Source: Streptomyces sp. NRRL B-24484 (lineage in GTDB: Bacteria; Actinomycetota; Actinomycetes; Streptomycetales; Streptomycetaceae). Taken from it: a stretch of 64,000 bases of DNA. Positions 41,790 to 49,549 of the stretch are shown here, one piece after another. The number at the start of each line of letters is the position of its first letter. The stretch's first letter is position 1. Position numbers and translations under genes: made by a program. The notes beneath the pieces are model-generated. The model saw only the letters and a list, made by a program, of their open reading frames with translations. It did no database searches and was not told the origin of the DNA. The stretch is from the NCBI RefSeq assembly GCF_000717715.1, contig NZ_JOAI01000029.1:1-64000 (forward strand), written 5' to 3'.

Positions 41790-42620
41790 ATGTCGCAGAC
41801 GGTGGACCGGGCGCTGACGATCCTCGCCTCGCTCGGTGAGGGTCCCGCCTCGCTGGAGCAGGCGGCCGCCCGGATCGGTGTGCACAAGTCGACGGCGCTG
41901 CGGCTGCTGCGCACCCTGCAGGAGCACGGCTTCGTGCACCGCCAGCCGGACCACCGCTACCGCCTGGGCGGGCGGCTGTTCGGGCTGGCGCAGCAGGCGC
42001 TGGAGTGCATCGACATCCGGCAGGTCGCCGCGCCGTACCTGGCCTCGCTGTGCGAGCGGTACGGGCACACGGTGCAGCTGGCGGTGCTGGAGGACGGCGC
42101 GGTGCTGTACCTGGACCGGGTCGAGGGCCGGTACCCGGCGGAGCCGAGCGGTGCCCCGGAGGCGGCCGGCCGGATCGGCACCCGTGTCCCGGCGGCGGCG
42201 AGCGCGGCCGGCAAGGTGCTGCTCGCCGATCTGCCGGAGGAGCAGCTGACGGCCCTTCTGGACGGTCTGGACGACGGGCCCCGGAAGGCCGGGCGCCCGG
42301 CCGACGGACTGCGGGCCGACGGGCTGCGGGCGGAGCTGGCGGCGGTGCGCCGGCAGGGCTGGGCGGCGGGCCAGGGCGGCTACCGGGACTCGGTGGACTG
42401 CCTGGCGGCGCCGATCGTGGGCGCCGAGGGCCGGTCGATCGCGGTGTGCACCATCTCGGCGCCGGCCCGCCTCGCGCCGGACGCGGAACTGAGCCGGCTG
42501 CTGCCGGAGCTGCTCTGCACGGTGGAGGCGATCTCCCTGGCGTACGGCGGCTCGCCTACTCCTCGCTGGTGCGAGAATCGTTGCGGTGCCAAGCACGTGG
42601 TGCGCGCCAGCCGTACCTGA
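41790..42620 (+). CDS. IclR family transcriptional regulator
   Basis: A 276-residue regulator: N-terminal winged helix-turn-helix (TVDRALTILASL to HRQPDHRYRLGGRL, residues 3-60) and a C-terminal effector-binding domain with GTRVPAAASAAGKVLLA and RDSVDCLAAPI. ATG after GAGGGGTGG. The last 20 codons overlap the convergent TRIC gene and give a tail that is probably not conserved. The divergent gene is the cysteine desulfurase. Its effector and targets are unknown; autoregulation is suggested by the palindrome upstream. Confidence 0.9.
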   Translation: MSQTVDRALTILASLGEGPASLEQAAARIGVHKSTALRLLRTLQEHGFVHRQPDHRYRLGGRLFGLAQQALECIDIRQVAAPYLASLCERYGHTVQLAVLEDGAVLYLDRVEGRYPAEPSGAPEAAGRIGTRVPAAASAAGKVLLADLPEEQLTALLDGLDDGPRKAGRPADGLRADGLRAELAAVRRQGWAAGQGGYRDSVDCLAAPIVGAEGRSIAVCTISAPARLAPDAELSRLLPELLCTVEAISLAYGGSPTPRWCENRCGAKHVVRASRT

Positions 42621-43215
42621 GGGCGAGCATCCGGATGGCGAAGGCACTGAGCGCGGCCGCACCGGCGTTCAGCGGGGTGAGCCGGTTGCCGGCGATGAGC
42701 GCCGCGACGACGGTGGAGCCGACCAGGGCGGGCACGGCGTAGATCTCGCGGTCCCAGCGCAGCAGGGCGGGCGGTTCGAGGGCGAGCAGGTCGCGGACGA
42801 CGCCGCCGCCGGCCGCGGTGAGCATGCCCAGGGCGACGGACGGGACGAAGCCGAGGCCGTAGTCGTGGGCCTTGATGGTGCCGGCGACGCAGAACAGGCC
42901 GAGGCCGGCGGCGTCCAGGGTCTGCACGGCGGTGTTGATCCGTTCGACCTGCGGGTGCAGGAAGAAGACCACGAGCCCGGCGGCGAGCGGGGTGGAGAAG
43001 TAGCCGAGGTTGCTGAAGGCCGCCACCGGCGTGGCCCCGATGACCAGGTCGCGCATGACGCCCCCGCCGAGGGCGGTCGCCTCGGCGAGGACGCAGATGC
43101 CGAAGATGTCCATGTTCTTGCGGACGGCCAGCAGGCCGCCGGACAGGGCGAAGACGAAGATGCCGACCAGGTCCAGGGCCTGCTGCAGCCCCGGGGAGAA
43201 GATTTGCGAGCTCAC
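42556..43215 (-). CDS. TRIC/UPF0126 family membrane channel
   Basis: A 219-residue protein with seven membrane helices in two homologous halves; each half carries a Gly-rich motif (GGGVMRDLV near 50 and GGGVVRDLL near 130) characteristic of PF03458 (UPF0126). Members are described as trimeric cation channels or glycine transporters. GTG at 43215 with GGGGAGGA eight bases upstream. Its 3-prime end overlaps the IclR gene by 65 bases. Confidence 0.88.
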   Translation of the reverse strand: MSSQIFSPGLQQALDLVGIFVFALSGGLLAVRKNMDIFGICVLAEATALGGGVMRDLVIGATPVAAFSNLGYFSTPLAAGLVVFFLHPQVERINTAVQTLDAAGLGLFCVAGTIKAHDYGLGFVPSVALGMLTAAGGGVVRDLLALEPPALLRWDREIYAVPALVGSTVVAALIAGNRLTPLNAGAAALSAFAIRMLALRYGWRAPRAWHRNDSRTSEE

Positions 43216-43346
43216 CGCCCCATCCTCCCCGGTCGGATTGTCCGATCTTGCACCACCCGGCCGCGGGGTACGCCCGGTCGGGGGATCGCGGCGGGCGGCA
43301 CCGGTCCGGCAGACTCCGCTGCAGGGCCGAAGGACGGGGGGCACGG

Positions 43347-43772
43347 GTGCCGTACGGCGCTGTCGAACGGTGCGACTGCGGCACCGCCCGGCCGGACGGC
43401 CGGCAGCTGGTCTGCCGCGGCTGCCTGACGCCGTACACGCTGCTGCGGCCGGGGCCGGTGCTGCGGCTGGTCTTCCCGACCGGCGCGGTCGAGCTGGCCG
43501 CCGGCGAGCAGGCGGTGCTCGGACGGGACCCGGTGCAGTCGCCGTACGCGTACCTCTTCCGCGACCTCCTCACCGTGTCGGCCCGTCACCTCCGGGCCGG
43601 ACTCGCACCCGGCGGCCCGGCCTGGGTGGAGGACCTGGGCTCCACCAACCGCACCACCCTGAACCGCCGTCGGCTCCCACCCGGCGAGCGCCGCCCCCTC
43701 GCCGACGGCGACCGCCTCCGCCTCGCCCGCGACATCCCGGTCCGCGTCCACCTCACCCCGGGCGAGCCGTGA
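43347..43772 (+). CDS. Zinc-ribbon FHA domain protein
   Basis: A 141-residue protein. The N-terminus has four cysteines arranged CxC...CxxC (C9, C11, C23, C26), a small zinc ribbon. An FHA domain fills residues 40-138, with the phosphothreonine-binding elements LGRDP, SARH and DLGSTNRTTLN all present. It is cytosolic and should bind phosphothreonine peptides. GTG start after GGACGGGGG. It is convergent with the Ser/Thr kinase gene 58 bases downstream, a likely source of phosphorylated partners. Confidence 0.82.
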   Translation: MPYGAVERCDCGTARPDGRQLVCRGCLTPYTLLRPGPVLRLVFPTGAVELAAGEQAVLGRDPVQSPYAYLFRDLLTVSARHLRAGLAPGGPAWVEDLGSTNRTTLNRRRLPPGERRPLADGDRLRLARDIPVRVHLTPGEP

Positions 43773-43818
43773 GGGGCGCGCAGTGCCCCCGCGCCCCTGC
43801 AGTGCCCCCGCGCCCCTG
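43772..43818. repeat. Tandem 19-bp repeat with hairpin between convergent genes
   Basis: CAGTGCCCCCGCGCCCCTG occurs twice in direct succession (43781-43799, 43800-43818). AGGGGCGC at 43772-43779 pairs with GCGCCCCT in either copy, giving alternative hairpins. It probably serves as a bidirectional terminator for the FHA and kinase genes. Confidence 0.7.
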
Positions 43819-43830
43819 AGATCCCGCCGC

Positions 43831-45051
43831 TCAGTGCGGCGGCAGGCCGTGGACCGCTCGGGCGAGCGGGTGGTGGGCGGGGAGGGCTGCGGCGGTGTCG
43901 GTCTGCAGGACGGCCAGGCGGTGGGCCGCCTCCTCGCGGCGGCCGAGCACCCGCAGGGCCCGAACGGCGCCGAGCCGGGCGGCCAGTGCCGCGGCCGGCC
44001 CCTCCCGTCCGGTGCCGGCGAGCAGGTCGGCCAGCTCGGTGAAGCGGCGTTCGGCCGCGGCCGCGCGTCCGGCGGCCAGGTCCTGTTCGGCTGCCTCCAG
44101 CTGCTCCCACGCGTCCTCGGCCTCCCGTGCGGGAACGTCCGGGGGCGGCCCGGGACGCCCGCCGCCGGTCGGCACGTCCCGTTCGGCCTCGACCGCGAGC
44201 CGGGCCTCGGTGACGCCGATCCCGGTCGTCGCCCCGGTGCCCGCGGCGGCGGCCTGCCCGAGGGCGTCCCGGACGGCGCCCGCGGACGGCCGGTCGGCGG
44301 GCCGCGCGGCGAGCATCGCCAGGACGAGTGCGGCCGTTGCGGCGGGCGCCCGTGGCGGTTCGGGCCTCTCCCGGCGCAGCAGGTCGTCGGGCGGGTGGGG
44401 CGGCCGGCCGCAGAGCAGGGTGTAGAGGACGGCGCCGAAGGCCCAGACGTCGGCGGGGGTGTCGGCCTCCTCTCCGCGCAGCTGCTCCGGGGCCATGTAG
44501 AGCGGGGTGCCGATGCGGGTGCCGATCCGGGTGTAGCGGGTGAGTCCGGCGTCCGGTGCGGCGGCGACGCCGAAGTCGAGGATCCGGACGTCGCCGCGGG
44601 CGTCCAGCATGAGGTTGGACGGTTTGAGGTCGCGGTGCACCACGGGGGCGGGCCGGGTGTGGGCGTGGTCGAGGGCGTCGGCGATGCGGTGGCCGTGGTG
44701 CAGCACGTCGCGGGGGTCGAGCGGCCGGCCGCGTTCGGTGAGCAGGGTCTGCAGGTCGGGGCCGGGCAGGTACTCCAGGACGATGAAGGCTGTGCCGCCG
44801 TGCGTGCCGCGGTCGAGCACGCCGACGATGCCGGGGTGGTGCAGCCGGGCGAGCAGGCGGGCCTCACGGTCGAAGCGCCCGCGGACGGCCTCGGGGCCCT
44901 CGCCGCCGTCGGCGCGCGGGGAGGGTGTCTTGACCGCGACCTCGCGCCCGAGTTCGTGGTCCCAGCCGCGGAAGACGGTGCCGTGGCCGCCGCGCCCGAG
45001 TTCGCGGAGCAGTCGGTAGCGGCCGGCCAGGACGTCCCCGGGGCGGATCAC
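43831..45051 (-). CDS. Soluble Hanks-type Ser/Thr protein kinase
   Basis: A 406-residue kinase. Intact catalytic elements: Gly-loop LGRGGHGTVF at 18-27, Lys41 in VAVK, HRD at 139-141 within VVHRDLKPSNL, DFG at 159-161 and APE at 187-189. The activation loop contains Thr and Tyr residues. Beyond the kinase domain (about 265) the protein is Ala/Glu-rich and helical, TPR-like, without a membrane segment or PASTA domains, so it is cytosolic, unlike PknB. The GTG start overlaps the stop of the NYN-FHA gene by 4 bases (GTGA), so the two are translationally coupled. The coupled FHA protein is the likely partner or substrate reader. Confidence 0.92.
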   Translation of the reverse strand: MIRPGDVLAGRYRLLRELGRGGHGTVFRGWDHELGREVAVKTPSPRADGGEGPEAVRGRFDREARLLARLHHPGIVGVLDRGTHGGTAFIVLEYLPGPDLQTLLTERGRPLDPRDVLHHGHRIADALDHAHTRPAPVVHRDLKPSNLMLDARGDVRILDFGVAAAPDAGLTRYTRIGTRIGTPLYMAPEQLRGEEADTPADVWAFGAVLYTLLCGRPPHPPDDLLRRERPEPPRAPAATAALVLAMLAARPADRPSAGAVRDALGQAAAAGTGATTGIGVTEARLAVEAERDVPTGGGRPGPPPDVPAREAEDAWEQLEAAEQDLAAGRAAAAERRFTELADLLAGTGREGPAAALAARLGAVRALRVLGRREEAAHRLAVLQTDTAAALPAHHPLARAVHGLPPH

Positions 45052-46235
45052 CGCCGTCTGCCGGGCCGTCGCGGCGGCGGCTGGATCCAGGTGGCGCGCA
45101 GGTCCTCGCCGTACGGGGCGGCCGGTCCCGACTCCTCGTCGAAGGCGAACTCCTTTGCGCTGAGCAGGAGTTCGACGGTGTCGTGGAGCAGGACGACGTC
45201 CCCGCGGGCGAGCGTCCTCGGTCGGCCGCGGCGCAGCTGCGTCTCCTCGCCGTCCCGGCGGCGGATCCGGGTGCCGTTGCTGCTGAGGTCCTCGACGGTG
45301 ATCTGCGGTCCGGTCTGCCGGACGGCGACGTGCTCGCGGCTGATCCACTCCCGGGCGCCGCCGGTCAGCCAGGCGGCGAGCGGCAGGGCGGTCGCCGGTC
45401 GGGCCGTCGCCGGTCGAGCGGGGACGGGCTCGCGCGGTGCCCGGCCGACGGTGATCGGGCGGCCCTCGGAGACGACCCGTCGGCAGCGTTCGATGCCGTC
45501 GATCCGCACCTTGAGCTGGCTGCGGTGCGGCGCCTCCCCGAGGTCGGCGAGCGGGCGCTGGTGGGTGGGGCAGTGCGGGGTGCGGTGGCCCCGGCAGTCG
45601 GGCAGCGGTCCTGCGGCGGGGGCGGCGGGGCCGAAGGTGGGGCAGCCGGGGACCGGGCAGCGCCAGCGGCGCGAGAGCAGGTCCCGGCGGGGCCCGTCGC
45701 CGCGCCGGCGGTACAGGCCGGCGGCGAGCAGGGCGCTCTCCTCCTCCTTGCGGGAGATCACCCAGTCCGGGGGGATCTCCATCAGGCGGGGGACGACGGC
45801 GATGCCGGGCGGGGCGTCGATCGGGACGGGCTTCAGGAAGCGCCGCCGGCTGCCGGCGATCCACGGGTAGCGGCGGATGTACTCGTCGTACCGGTCGCTG
45901 CTGACGACGGGTCGGCGGGTGCGGTCGGCGAGGTCGAGCACCCGGTCGTCGGCGACGGGCAGTACCTCGATCAGGCCGCGGCGCTCCCAGTCGGCGAGGA
46001 TCTGCCGTTCGGTGCGGGTGAGTTCGGGCAGGTCGAGCAGGGAGCGGTCGCAGACCGGGTAGACGTGCACGGCGGGGTCGCCGGTCCAGCGGACGAGGGC
46101 GGCCAGCAGCGCGGTGAAGCGGCCGAGGTCCGCCTCGCGGCCGCCGAGGAGTCCGGTCTCGCGGACGACGTTGGAGAGGTCGACGACCACGTCGGCGGCG
46201 AGCGCGTCGACGGCGAGGTGCGGCTCCGGCTGCAT
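45048..46235 (-). CDS. NYN/PIN (Regnase-like) nuclease fused to zinc-binding and FHA domains
   Basis: A 395-residue protein. Residues 12-135 resemble the Zc3h12a (Regnase-1) NYN/PIN fold: VVVDLSNVV (D19, N22), VADDRVLDLAD (D96, D97) and VVSSDRYDEY (D114), the positions where that family binds Mg. A Cys/His cluster (C193, C198, C214, H217, C222, H225) suggests zinc binding. An FHA domain covers 258-362, with ITVGRAP, ISREH (S299-H302) and SSNGT (318-322). I infer a phosphothreonine-recruited RNase. TACGTT seven bases before the ATG could be a -10 for a leaderless mRNA; no ribosome binding site is visible. Kinase gene follows with a 4-base overlap. Confidence 0.8.
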   Translation of the reverse strand: MQPEPHLAVDALAADVVVDLSNVVRETGLLGGREADLGRFTALLAALVRWTGDPAVHVYPVCDRSLLDLPELTRTERQILADWERRGLIEVLPVADDRVLDLADRTRRPVVSSDRYDEYIRRYPWIAGSRRRFLKPVPIDAPPGIAVVPRLMEIPPDWVISRKEEESALLAAGLYRRRGDGPRRDLLSRRWRCPVPGCPTFGPAAPAAGPLPDCRGHRTPHCPTHQRPLADLGEAPHRSQLKVRIDGIERCRRVVSEGRPITVGRAPREPVPARPATARPATALPLAAWLTGGAREWISREHVAVRQTGPQITVEDLSSNGTRIRRRDGEETQLRRGRPRTLARGDVVLLHDTVELLLSAKEFAFDEESGPAAPYGEDLRATWIQPPPRRPGRRR

Positions 46236-46289
46236 GGCTCGGAACGTAGCACCCCGCCGTCCGGCGGTTCCGCCGTTCGCCCGATCGGG

Positions 46290-47069
46290 TCAGGCGAAGG
46301 CCTCCTGCGGGGCCGGGCCGCCGAGCGCGTTGCGCCGCTCGGGCATCGCCAGGGTGGTCATCCGCCGCCAGCCGACGGCCCGTTCGTAGAGGTAGACGCC
46401 GTGGATGCCGGCCGCGAGCGCCGCCGACTTGGCCCGCGGCCAGCGCAGGATCGCACCCATGTGCGCCATGACCGCGAGGCTGACGTCGCGGTAGGTGCGG
46501 ATCTCGGCGCGGGCGGTCTCCTGGAGGGTGGTCAGGATCGCCCGGCCGTGGCCCTCGGCGGCGAGGCGCAGCAACTCCTCGTGACAGAAGGCGAGGTGGT
46601 TGTCCTCGTCGTTGGAGATCATGCGCACCGCGCGGCCGACCACCGGGTGGTCCCCGAAGACCCGCTTCAGCAGCTGCATCTGCTCGGCGGCGCGCTGCTC
46701 GGTGACCCGGCTGTGCGCGAGGTAGGTGATGACGTCCTGCTCGGTGAGCGGCTCGTCGCGCTTGAGCCGGGTGTGGGCGAGGCCGATGCCCTGGCGCTCC
46801 AGCATCATCGTGTAGTCGGTGTCGTCGGGGACGTCGACCGGCTCCAGGCCGCGCTTGTGCAGCAGGGCGTTGAAGATCCGGCCGTGCTTGTCCTCGTCGG
46901 CGCCGTGGCGGGCGACCTTCGGGGCGAGGACCTGGTCGGTGACCAGCTTGGAGATCCGCCCGTTCTCCCAGCCGCCCTGGTCCTCGCCCTTGGCGGCGAT
47001 GCTGCAGAAGAGCCGGAACGAGTCGTCGTTGTCGTGGATCTCCTGGAACAGGCTGCGTGCGGAGAGCAT
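46290..47069 (-). CDS. Ferritin-like diiron domain protein
   Basis: A 259-residue, mostly helical protein. Two ExxH motifs (DEDKH and NDEDNH) plus nearby Glu residues suggest a four-helix diiron site of the ferritin-like superfamily. ATG at 47069 after GGGAGGTGG; longer in-frame starts lack a site. It is 54 bases upstream of the NYN-FHA gene on the same strand, so it may be cotranscribed. Reaction unknown; such proteins include oxidases, hydroxylases and rubrerythrin-like proteins. Confidence 0.8.
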   Translation of the reverse strand: MLSARSLFQEIHDNDDSFRLFCSIAAKGEDQGGWENGRISKLVTDQVLAPKVARHGADEDKHGRIFNALLHKRGLEPVDVPDDTDYTMMLERQGIGLAHTRLKRDEPLTEQDVITYLAHSRVTEQRAAEQMQLLKRVFGDHPVVGRAVRMISNDEDNHLAFCHEELLRLAAEGHGRAILTTLQETARAEIRTYRDVSLAVMAHMGAILRWPRAKSAALAAGIHGVYLYERAVGWRRMTTLAMPERRNALGGPAPQEAFA

Positions 47070-47213
47070 CTGGCCCACCTCCCCCGGCTGCCCGGGCAGG
47101 CGCCGTCGTCGATCGGATCCGAACACCGTCAGTGAACGCAGCCTCCCGGGCACCCGCAACAGCAGGCCCCGTCCGCTGGTCCGGACGAAGGACCCGCACC
47201 GGCCGGTGTCCGC

Positions 47214-48026
47214 TCAGCCGCGGGTGGCGGTGGCGACCAGGGCGGCGACCGGCAGGCCGTCCTCCGCGTACGGGGCGGCCAGGCGGAGGTACTCGGTGCG
47301 GATCGCCTCGACCTCCGCGGGCGGGCGGCCCTCGACGAGTGCGGCGGTGATCACGGTGCCGCCGAGGACGTGGCCCCACCAGTCGGCCGGGTCGACCCGG
47401 TGCGTCCAGCGGACCCGGTCGACGGACACCCCGGTGAAGCCGGCGCCGGTGAGCAGGGCGGCGAGGCCGTCGGGTGTGGCGTGCCGGGCGAAGGGGGCCG
47501 GGCCGGGGAGTCCGGCGGGCGGCGGGCCGCCGACGGCGCGGACGGCGTCGAAAACCAGGCCCTGCGCCCGGTTGGCGGCGAGGGTGTCCCAGCAGGAGAG
47601 GGCGAGCCGGCCGCCGGGGGCGAGCACCCGGTGCAGGTCGGCCGCGGCGGCCGACGGGTCCGGGACGTGGTTGATCACGAAGGCGCCGACCGCCGCCCGG
47701 AACCGGCCGTCCGGGTAGGGGAGTCCGGGCAGGACGGCGTGCTCGACCCGGGCGGCGGGCAGCGCCGCCGCGGCGGCCGCGACCATCTCCGGGACGGCGT
47801 CGGTGGCCGTCACCTCGGCGCCTCGGCGCAGGGCGAGCGCGGCGAGCCGGCCGGTGCCGCAGCCGACCTCCAGCAGCCGGGTGCCGGGGCCCGCGCCGAC
47901 GGCGTCGAGCAGGGCCGGGTGCACCCCGGCGGTCATCGCGCCGAAGCCCTCGCCGTAGGTGGCGCTGCGGGCCGCCCAGCCGCGCTGTTCGAATGCGGCG
48001 AAGTCCGCCGCCCGTCCGCCGCTCAC
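47214..48026 (-). CDS. Class I SAM-dependent methyltransferase
   Basis: A 270-residue methyltransferase with SAM motif LLEVGCGTGRLA near 52, the acidic residue in TATDAVPEM, and the post-motif FVINHVPDP then LHRVLAPGGRLALSCWD. These are typical of the Methyltransf_11 group, which acts on small molecules. GTG start overlaps the VOC gene stop by 4 bases. The partner is the VOC protein; the substrate cannot be told. Confidence 0.88.
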   Translation of the reverse strand: MSGGRAADFAAFEQRGWAARSATYGEGFGAMTAGVHPALLDAVGAGPGTRLLEVGCGTGRLAALALRRGAEVTATDAVPEMVAAAAAALPAARVEHAVLPGLPYPDGRFRAAVGAFVINHVPDPSAAAADLHRVLAPGGRLALSCWDTLAANRAQGLVFDAVRAVGGPPPAGLPGPAPFARHATPDGLAALLTGAGFTGVSVDRVRWTHRVDPADWWGHVLGGTVITAALVEGRPPAEVEAIRTEYLRLAAPYAEDGLPVAALVATATRG

Positions 48027-48472
48027 TGGACGCAGAACTCGTTGCCCTCGGGGTCGGCGAGGGTGACGTGCCGGGTGCCGGGCTCGTCGATCCGGGCGAG
48101 GACGGTGGCGCCCAGGGCGACCAGCCGGTCCACCTCGGCCTCGCGGCGGTCGGGTCCGGCGTGCAGGTCGAGGTGGAGCCGGTTCTTGACGGTCTTGGCC
48201 TCGGGGACGGCCTGGAAGAGCAGGCGCCGGCCGTGGCCGATGCCGGTGGCCGGGTCGAACCGGTCCTCGGGGTGGCGGACGGCGGCCATCGTGCGGAAGG
48301 CCTTGCGGCCGTCGACGACCGTCCAGGCCTCGGCGGGCAGCATTCCGCCGGCGACCAGCCGCTCCACGACCGGGCTGTTGTCCTCGACGAGGTAGCCGAG
48401 GGCCTCGCTCCAGAACGCGGCCTGGCGGTGCGGGTCCGCGCAGTCCACGACGATCTTGTAGTCGAGAGTCAT
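48023..48472 (-). CDS. VOC family (glyoxalase-like) protein
   Basis: A 149-residue protein with two VOC beta-alpha-beta units. The N-terminus MTLDYKIVVDCADPHRQAAFW and the C-terminal LADPEGNEFCVQ are typical of the glyoxalase/bleomycin-resistance-like (PF18029) group. The stop overlaps the methyltransferase start by 4 bases, so the two are coupled. The ATG lies next to a shared divergent promoter, implying leaderless mRNA. Substrate unknown. Confidence 0.88.
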   Translation of the reverse strand: MTLDYKIVVDCADPHRQAAFWSEALGYLVEDNSPVVERLVAGGMLPAEAWTVVDGRKAFRTMAAVRHPEDRFDPATGIGHGRRLLFQAVPEAKTVKNRLHLDLHAGPDRREAEVDRLVALGATVLARIDEPGTRHVTLADPEGNEFCVQ

Positions 48473-48493
48473 GCTACCGGTTATAGTGGTTAC
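48473..48493. promoter_or_regulatory. Shared divergent promoter with symmetric -10 (VOC and CGNR genes)
   Basis: Only 21 bases separate the two divergent ATG codons. The symmetric core TTATAG/CTATAA (within 48480-48488) reads as -10 TATAGT on the plus strand (48482-48487) and TATAAC on the minus strand, each about seven bases from its ATG. The -35 regions would lie inside the opposing genes. This fits two leaderless transcripts from one bidirectional element. Confidence 0.6.
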
Positions 48494-49093
48494 ATGGACG
48501 ACGCCGCAACCGGACTCCTCCTCCAGTACCCCGACGGCAGCTCCCACCGCTTCGACCCCGGCGCGCTCTGCCTGGAGCTGCTGCCCACCGGCGGGCCCGG
48601 CGGGTACGCCCGCTACGAGGTGCTGCACCGGCCCGCCGACCTCGCCGACTGGATCGCCGCCTGCCGGCTGGACACCGGTGAGGTCGCCGTCGACGAGGCC
48701 GGGGTGGCAGCCGCCCGGGAGCTGCGCGACGCGCTCTGGCGGCTCACCGGGGCGAGGGCCGAGGGCCTCCCCGGCACCCCCGAGGACTACGCGGCGGTCA
48801 ACCGGGCCGCCGCCGCTCCCCCGCCCGTCCCCCGGATCGGCCCCGACGGACGGCGCGCCGAACCCGCGCCCACCACGGCGGCCGCGGTGCTCTCCGCGGT
48901 CGCCCGGGACGCCGTCGACCTGTTCACCGGCCCGTACGCCGACCGGATCCGCGCCTGCGGCGCGGACGACTGCCGACTGCACTTCGTCGACACCTCGCGG
49001 CCCGGCCGGCGGCGCTGGTGCTCGATGGAGCGGTGCGGCAACCGCCACAAGGTCCGGGCGCTGCGCGCCCGGCAGACCGGAGGAGACGACTGA
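48494..49093 (+). CDS. CGNR zinc-finger (ABATE domain) transcriptional regulator
   Basis: A 199-residue regulator. The N-terminal ABATE-type domain (EVLHRPADLADWIA, LRDALWRL) is followed by a C-terminal zinc finger CxxxxC...WCSMERCGNRHKV, the CGNR motif that defines the family and probably contacts DNA. ATG immediately downstream of the divergent -10. It is coupled to the SRPBCC gene by a 1-base overlap (TGATG). Confidence 0.92.
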   Translation: MDDAATGLLLQYPDGSSHRFDPGALCLELLPTGGPGGYARYEVLHRPADLADWIAACRLDTGEVAVDEAGVAAARELRDALWRLTGARAEGLPGTPEDYAAVNRAAAAPPPVPRIGPDGRRAEPAPTTAAAVLSAVARDAVDLFTGPYADRIRACGADDCRLHFVDTSRPGRRRWCSMERCGNRHKVRALRARQTGGDD

Positions 49094-49500
49094 TGCCCAC
49101 CGGACTCACCAGGGACGCCGGCTGGCAGATCGGCGTCTCGCGCACCCTGCCGCACCCGCCCGGGGAGCTCTGGCGGCTCGTCACCTCGGCCGAGGGCCTC
49201 GCGCTCTGGCTGGGCGCGGGCGTCCACCCGCTGGGCGGCCCCGGCACCCGCTACCGGACGGCGGACGGCGCCACCGGCGAGGTGCGCAGCCACCACCCGG
49301 GCTCGCGGCTGCGGCTGACCTGGCGTCCGCCCGGGCGCGCCGCCGACACCGTGCTGCAGGTGACCGTCTCGCCGGCCCCGCACGGCGCGGTGCTCCGCTT
49401 CCACCAGGAGCGGCTGGCCGACGCAACGGAGCGCGAACGGCAGCGGGCGCACTGGGCCGCGGCGGTCGACGCGCTGGAACGCCTCGGCCCGGGTGCCTGA
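49093..49500 (+). CDS. SRPBCC (AHSA1-like) family protein
   Basis: A 135-residue START/AHSA1-type protein with the hydrophobic-cavity fold: strand GWQIGVSRTLPHPPGELW, then SAEGLALWLGAG, and a C-terminal helix (HWAAAVDALERL). The ATG at 49093 overlaps the CGNR stop by one base. Family members bind hydrophobic ligands or act as stress-linked chaperone activators. Presumably cotranscribed with and possibly controlled by the CGNR regulator. Confidence 0.88.
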   Translation: MPTGLTRDAGWQIGVSRTLPHPPGELWRLVTSAEGLALWLGAGVHPLGGPGTRYRTADGATGEVRSHHPGSRLRLTWRPPGRAADTVLQVTVSPAPHGAVLRFHQERLADATERERQRAHWAAAVDALERLGPGA

Positions 49501-49516
49501 ATCAGGCACCCGGGCC
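49486..49516. terminator. 15-bp perfect hairpin overlapping the SRPBCC stop
   Basis: GGCCCGGGTGCCTGA (49486-49500) is the exact reverse complement of 49502-49516 around a single base. The stem includes the stop codon. It separates the convergent SRPBCC gene and opp operon (oppF stop at 49550). Confidence 0.8.
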
Positions 49517-49549
49517 GGGTGGGTACTGCTCGGAGCGGGTCGCTGCGGA

